Below are positions 60,134-64,000 of a stretch of DNA of 64,000 bases, one piece after another. Positions within the stretch are counted from its first letter, which is position 1, and each line of letters opens with the position of its first letter. The stretch is taken from assembly GCA_016699555.1 (NCBI GenBank), contig CP064981.1, positions 868,001 through 932,000 on the forward strand. Reading direction: 5' to 3'. The DNA comes from Candidatus Iainarchaeum sp. (GTDB lineage Archaea > Iainarchaeota > Iainarchaeia > Iainarchaeales > VGJJ01). A program made the position numbers and the translations under genes. The notes under the pieces are model-generated. The model ran no database searches, was not told the DNA's origin, and saw only the letters and a program-made list of their open reading frames with translations.

Positions 60134-60307
60134 GGTTCCGACTGAACCCATAACGGATGCAGGAACAGTTCATCTAATTCCTACTCACTAAACACCATAA
60201 TAGGCGGAACCCTTTATAAATGCAATGAAAAGCCCATACTTTCCTCTATTCCCCATTAGAAGGCCTATACGGGGAGGAAATTCCCTTCCGAAGGGAGAAT
60301 TGCATCC

Positions 60308-60314
60308 TTATAAA
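60308..60314 (+). promoter_or_regulatory. TATA box of the acdB gene
   Basis: TTATAAA lies 25-31 bases before ATG 60339. It supports the internal ATG over the upstream one at 60225. Confidence 0.55.
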
Positions 60315-60338
60315 CACAAAATCCCCTTCCACCCATAT

Positions 60339-61064
60339 ATGGCCCCCAAGAAGAAGCACTCCGCAAAAAAGACCCCTCACATAAAGCCCCTCCACCCCCA
60401 CCCGGAAGCGAAGGCCACCCCTGCTATCCACCCCCTCCACCCCACCCAGATGGACTTCTTCGATACCCTTACCTTATGCAAAAAATACCACATCCCCACC
60501 CTTCCCACCGTAAGGGTCAAGGATGAGACCCAATTGGGCATTGCACTCGAACAGTTTGGTTTCCCTGTTGCGATGAAAGCCATTGGAAAAAAACTCATCC
60601 ACAAGAGCGATGTGGGAGGCGTTAAGTTGAACGTGATGAACAACCACTACGCACTCGAAGTATTCGACCACTTCAAGAAAATCCCCCACATGGAAAGCGT
60701 TGCCGTGCAGCCGATGAAGAAAGGATTAGAGATCATCATCGGCGGAAAACGCGACCCGCAGTTCGGACCCATGGTGCTCGTTGGATTGGGCGGCGTATAC
60801 ACGGAAGTATTCAAAGACACCGCCATGCGCGTCTGCCCCATCACACGCTTGGATGCGCACGCGATGTTAGAAGAATTGAAAATCTATCCCATTTTGATGG
60901 GTGCCCGCGGACAAAAACCCATCAACATGCGCCAACTCGAAGAAACACTGCTCAACGTTTCGCAATTCATGCTGAAGAACGAGCAAATCAAAGAATTAGA
61001 CTTAAACCCCGTCATGGCCACGCATGCCGAAGTCGTTGCCGTTGATGTAAGAGCAATCCTATAG
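60339..61064 (+). CDS. acdB: Acetyl-CoA synthetase (ADP-forming) beta subunit
   Basis: Makes ATP from acyl-CoA, ADP and phosphate together with the alpha subunit. The 241-residue ATP-grasp domain has PVAMKAIGKKLIHKSDVGGV near 88-107, GLEIIIGGKRDPQFGPMVLVG (split over the active-site loop) near 130, and LDLNPV near 226. A His/Lys/Pro-rich N-terminal stretch (1-38) is extra. The alpha subunit is not in this window. An aminotransferase gene follows after 7 bases. It may act in fermentative acetate production. Confidence 0.88.
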   Translation: MAPKKKHSAKKTPHIKPLHPHPEAKATPAIHPLHPTQMDFFDTLTLCKKYHIPTLPTVRVKDETQLGIALEQFGFPVAMKAIGKKLIHKSDVGGVKLNVMNNHYALEVFDHFKKIPHMESVAVQPMKKGLEIIIGGKRDPQFGPMVLVGLGGVYTEVFKDTAMRVCPITRLDAHAMLEELKIYPILMGARGQKPINMRQLEETLLNVSQFMLKNEQIKELDLNPVMATHAEVVAVDVRAIL

Positions 61065-61071
61065 CATCCCC

Positions 61072-62274
61072 ATGCAGCCCACTAAAAAAAACAAAAACGT
61101 CTCCACTGCGCGATGGAAGCACATCCTTTCCGAGAGAGTGCAGCAGTTGCCCGCATCGGAATTCGATCAGATCATGCGCATCTCCAAAGAAAACAAGAAT
61201 GTCATTTCATTAGGGCCGGGAGAGCCCGATTTCGACGCCCCCAAACCCGTGATTGATTATACTGCCAAAATGCTCGAAGCCGGAAAGACCCACTATTCTT
61301 CCACTTCCGGATTGGCTGAATTGAAAGAGGCCATTGCCAAAAAATTAAGCAAAGACAACCGCGTGCACGTAGAGGACCCGCAGACCGAAATATGCGTCAC
61401 CGCAGGAAGCACGGAAGGATTGATCTTAGGACTGATGACCATCGTGGATCCCGGCGAAGAAGTATTCGTGCCCAACCCCGGGTTTTTGGCTTACACTCCC
61501 ATGGTCGACCTCGTCACGGGCTTCGCCATCCAGTTACCCCTCGTGGACACGGATGGATTCCAATTACACCCCGAGATGATCGAAGAAAAGTGCACCGAGA
61601 AAACACGCGCGCTCATCCTCAACACCCCCTCAAATCCCACCGGAACGGTGCTGAAGAAAAAAGTCCTGGAAGAGATCGCGGACGTCATCGTGGAAAAGGA
61701 CTTGATCGTGTTGAGCGATGAAGCCTATGAAAAATTCGTATTCGGAAAAGAAAAACACGTCAGCTTCGCTTCCTTGAATGGAATGCACGAGCACACGCTC
61801 ACGCTGCAAACCATGAGCAAGAGCTATGCCATGCCGGGCTATCGCATCGGGTATATCGCGGGGCACCATGAATTGATCCAAGAGATCAACCGCATCCACA
61901 TCTACACGAGCTTAGCCCCTTCTACGGCGAATCAATACGGCGCACTCAAAGCGCTGCAGCTCCCCACATCCTATGTGGAGAAGATGCGCAACTCCTATGC
62001 GAAGCGCCGCGAGCTCATGCTCAAACTCATCCACCAAACGCAAAGCCTGCATCTCGCGAAAGAGCCGGAGGGGGCGTTCTATATGTTCCCGCGCATCACC
62101 GAAGGAAAGACCTCGCAACAATACGCGCACGACGTGCTGAATCGCGCCCAAGTATTAGTCGTTCCAGGAAACGAATTCGGGAACAAAGGACAAGGATTCG
62201 TGCGCATGAGCTACGCGACACAAAAAGAAAAAATCCAAGAAGCATTCGAAAGAATGTGGGAAAAAGGGTTCTAA
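61072..62274 (+). CDS. PLP-dependent aminotransferase class I/II (aspartate type)
   Basis: A 400-residue fold-type I aminotransferase. It shows LGPGEPDFDAP near 43, VTAGSTEGL near 107, NTPSNPTGTV near 183 and VLSDEAYEKFVF near 212. The PLP-binding Lys is in QTMSKSYAMPGYRIGY near 247, with VRMSYA near the C-terminus. It likely transfers amino groups between aspartate/alanine and 2-oxoglutarate; exact specificity is not visible. It is co-transcribed with acdB and its stop overlaps a convergent regulator gene. Confidence 0.9.
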   Translation: MQPTKKNKNVSTARWKHILSERVQQLPASEFDQIMRISKENKNVISLGPGEPDFDAPKPVIDYTAKMLEAGKTHYSSTSGLAELKEAIAKKLSKDNRVHVEDPQTEICVTAGSTEGLILGLMTIVDPGEEVFVPNPGFLAYTPMVDLVTGFAIQLPLVDTDGFQLHPEMIEEKCTEKTRALILNTPSNPTGTVLKKKVLEEIADVIVEKDLIVLSDEAYEKFVFGKEKHVSFASLNGMHEHTLTLQTMSKSYAMPGYRIGYIAGHHELIQEINRIHIYTSLAPSTANQYGALKALQLPTSYVEKMRNSYAKRRELMLKLIHQTQSLHLAKEPEGAFYMFPRITEGKTSQQYAHDVLNRAQVLVVPGNEFGNKGQGFVRMSYATQKEKIQEAFERMWEKGF

Positions 62275-62636
62275 CCCTCAAAATCCCAATGCTTCTTGAG
62301 CGCGATCACTTTGGGGTGGACCACTTCAAAGGCGGCCTCGAACTCGACGGCTTTTTTTTGATTGCAGTCTTCGCAGAGTTCCATCAAGCGCTGCAGCATC
62401 TCCCATTCATCCGCTACTTGCACTCCTTTGCGCGTATATTCAATCAAATCCAACCCCAATAGATCTTGGACGGTTGCACGCACGTCGTATTGGAATAGAT
62501 TGCTCTGTCGGGCGACTTCGCGAATGGATAAGGGTGATTCTTTCAGCGTCAGCAATACTCGCGCATGCAAGGAGGTAAAACCGATTGATTCAAACGCCTG
62601 CACGGCCTCGAATAATGCCTTTTCTTTGAGGTTCAT
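62271..62636 (-). CDS. TrmB-like winged-helix regulator
   Basis: A 121-residue protein. Residues 18-75 form a winged helix (LHARVLLTLKESPLSIREVA, RQSNLFQYDVRATVQDLLGL, LIEYTRKG), and the rest is helical with CEDC, a possible metal or disulfide site. It converges with the aminotransferase gene (4-base overlap). It probably binds DNA; the target is unknown. Confidence 0.75.
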   Translation of the reverse strand: MNLKEKALFEAVQAFESIGFTSLHARVLLTLKESPLSIREVARQSNLFQYDVRATVQDLLGLDLIEYTRKGVQVADEWEMLQRLMELCEDCNQKKAVEFEAAFEVVHPKVIALKKHWDFEG

Positions 62637-62660
62637 CTAATCCCTAGCACAGGCGGTAGA

Positions 62661-62697
62661 AAGGAGGGAAGGGGAAAGCTTGCGCGCTCCCCTCCTT
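62661..62697. repeat. Hairpin between the regulator and Nudix genes
   Basis: The arms AAGGAGGG and CCCTCCTT enclose a 21-base loop in the 192-base gap upstream of the TrmB-like gene. It could be an operator for that regulator or a structural repeat. Confidence 0.35.
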
Positions 62698-62828
62698 AGG
62701 CTCACACACTGTGTAGAAGGAATGCTGAAAACCCGCGTAATATAGCTGCGGTTGAAACGAAATCAACTAAATGGTTGAGAAATTTCTTTCCATACAACTA
62801 AAAATTGTGCGAATGTAAGCATTCAATT

Positions 62829-63716
62829 ATGTCTGCTAATTATCCCTATCGCCCCAACGTGCAGATGTGGGTGTTCAATGCGGAAGGAAAGCTCCTATTC
62901 AATGATGAGTCCACGAAAGACGAGATCTACTGGAAATTCCCTCAAGGAGGAGTGGACGCGGGAGAAACCCATTTGGAGGCGGTTGCACGGGAATTACGCG
63001 AAGAAGTCAATATCACGGATTACACTATCATCGCCCAAGCGCCCTTTACGCATCGCTATGAGTGGGATGAACGACGTCAGCGCGACCGCAAGCTCCGTGG
63101 GCAAGAACAGACATTCTACCTCATCCACGCGCATAATCCCTCTCAATTACGCATTGGCGAGCCCAATATCCGCAGCAGCGAATGGATGACATTCGAGCAA
63201 ATACTCGCAAAAATGACCATCCCGAACCAAATTGAAATTACGAAAAAAGTATGGAGTGTGTTCCAACCAATGATTGAGAAAGAAATACAGAATGCACATC
63301 GCAAACGCTTGTTGGCAGAAATCCACCAATATGCCATCATTGTGAATGAGAAAAAAGAAGTCCTTTGGATTCGAGGCGTTGGAGGAAGCAAGAAGCTATC
63401 ATTCCCAGGCGGAACAGTCGAAGAAGGAGAGACACTCGAATCAGCCCTTGCGCGCGAAATCATGGAAGAAACGAGCCTACGCGTTCGCGTAGGAAAAATT
63501 ATGGCAACGGCCATCTTGAACGACAAGAAACCCGCTCAACTAGCTATCATCTATCATGCCACTCGCCCGACAGGCAATGTCCAACTATCACACGAGCATA
63601 CCGATTACCAATGGATAAAGCCGTATATGGTCAATGAAGCCGAGGTTGTTCATCCGGACTTGCTCAAACTAGCCAAGGAAGCGGCAGAGAGTAACGCAGC
63701 AGTTCAAAAGACATAA
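62829..63716 (+). CDS. Protein with two Nudix hydrolase domains
   Basis: A 295-residue protein with two Nudix boxes: GGVDAGETHLEAVARELREE in domain 1 (about 41-60) and GGTVEEGETLESALAREIME in domain 2 (about 196-215), both with the REXXEE-like metal site. Domain 1 resembles RppH-type (Nudix with YWKFPQGGVDAG), so it may remove pyrophosphate from RNA 5' ends or hydrolyse dinucleoside polyphosphates. Domain 2 is nearer to sanitising Nudix enzymes. ATG 62829 starts the domain region. Confidence 0.82.
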   Translation: MSANYPYRPNVQMWVFNAEGKLLFNDESTKDEIYWKFPQGGVDAGETHLEAVARELREEVNITDYTIIAQAPFTHRYEWDERRQRDRKLRGQEQTFYLIHAHNPSQLRIGEPNIRSSEWMTFEQILAKMTIPNQIEITKKVWSVFQPMIEKEIQNAHRKRLLAEIHQYAIIVNEKKEVLWIRGVGGSKKLSFPGGTVEEGETLESALAREIMEETSLRVRVGKIMATAILNDKKPAQLAIIYHATRPTGNVQLSHEHTDYQWIKPYMVNEAEVVHPDLLKLAKEAAESNAAVQKT

Positions 63717-63771
63717 ATGATAGCTGCAAAGTTTATTCGTACAAAATATAGCAATAATAAGAAGTGATACC

Positions 63772-64000
63772 ATGCCAACTATTGAAATCGAAAAACGCTT
63801 TTTGGTCAAAGAACTACCTTTAATGACTAATTATAAAAACGTGGAAATGATCGACGTATATATACCTGAAATCTCCCCCATGCCAAGCTCCGAGCGCGAA
63901 AAATAGGCGAAAAGTATGAGCTGACTAAGAAAACACGCAAGAATGAAGGAGAAAAATACATCATGGTCGAACAAACCATTGATATTACCCCTGAGAGTTC
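63772..64000 (+). pseudogene. CYTH-domain protein, frameshifted and cut by the window end
   Basis: The start MPTIEIEKRFLV is the ExExK hallmark of CYTH (triphosphatase/adenylate cyclase class IV) proteins. The first frame ends at a TAG (63904-63906) after 44 codons. In the next frame the sequence continues as LRARKIGEKYELTKKTRK and KYIMVEQTIDITPES, the expected CYTH strands. The shift lies in a CCCCC run at 63875-63879; one fewer C would join the frames. It is either a sequencing error or a real frameshift, and the 3' part lies beyond the window. Confidence 0.65.

Overview
The window looks like a chromosomal segment of an archaeon, most likely a small-genome DPANN-type lineage (Diapherotrites/Micrarchaeota-like; the lineage is inferred, not proven). 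Supporting genes are archaeal ProRS and GlyRS, GatE, a fibrillarin/Nop5 pair, NMD3, two MBL-fold RNA nucleases, an archaeal-type DNA ligase, Dph6, a class III signal-peptide pilin and an acetyl-CoA synthetase (ADP-forming) beta subunit. Many genes have a TATA box 22-31 bases before the start codon and no Shine-Dalgarno site, which fits leaderless archaeal mRNAs. Six tRNA genes are visible: Pro(GGG), Pro(CGG), Gln(TTG), Ile(GAT), Arg(CCT) and Thr(CGT), none with an encoded CCA.

Layout. 0-9 kb: methyltransferase, ProRS, small membrane proteins, tRNA-Pro, DNA ligase, a secreted protein, a glutamine amidotransferase/Dph6 pair and a GGDEF protein. 9-13 kb: carbamate kinase plus ornithine carbamoyltransferase, a diadenylate cyclase and basic orphan proteins. 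13-24 kb: tRNA-Pro(CGG) in a hairpin-repeat cluster, MFS transporter, GatE, Tag glycosylase, PLD nuclease, tRNA-Gln, RGG-tailed DEAD helicase, an unusual lipoprotein, a zinc-ribbon gene behind two palindromic operators, Dus and tRNA-Ile. 24-35 kb: HAD hydrolase, a split m5C RNA methylase with PUA partner, a DUF4258/YgiT-AbrB toxin-antitoxin pair, B12-dependent ribonucleotide reductase with a cobalamin adenosyltransferase nearby, transaldolase, YchF GTPase and a winged-helix regulator. 35-50 kb: AsnRS, AspRS, Ca/Na antiporter, RNA nuclease, a surface/pilin cluster, tRNA-Arg, a Nop5-fibrillarin-lipid kinase operon, GlyRS and a heme-oxygenase-fold protein. 50-64 kb: MFS transporter, tRNA-Thr with a LAGLIDADG endonuclease behind it, cyclophilin, Cys-rich secreted protein, XRE regulator, TraB-like protein, RelBE, NMD3, CPSF-like nuclease, AcdB, aminotransferase, tandem-Nudix protein and a frameshifted CYTH gene cut by the window edge.

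Functional themes are translation (three complete aminoacyl-tRNA synthetases for Pro, Gly and Asp, AsnRS, GatE, tRNA and rRNA modification, NMD3), RNA processing, and nucleotide signalling (GGDEF and DAC domains about 3 kb apart). The most unusual non-coding signal is a family of mosaic hairpin repeats. Several stems differ between copies but stay self-complementary, while the spacers between them are conserved. They abut tRNA 3' ends, and one copy lies beside a second copy of the tRNA-Ile 3' end.
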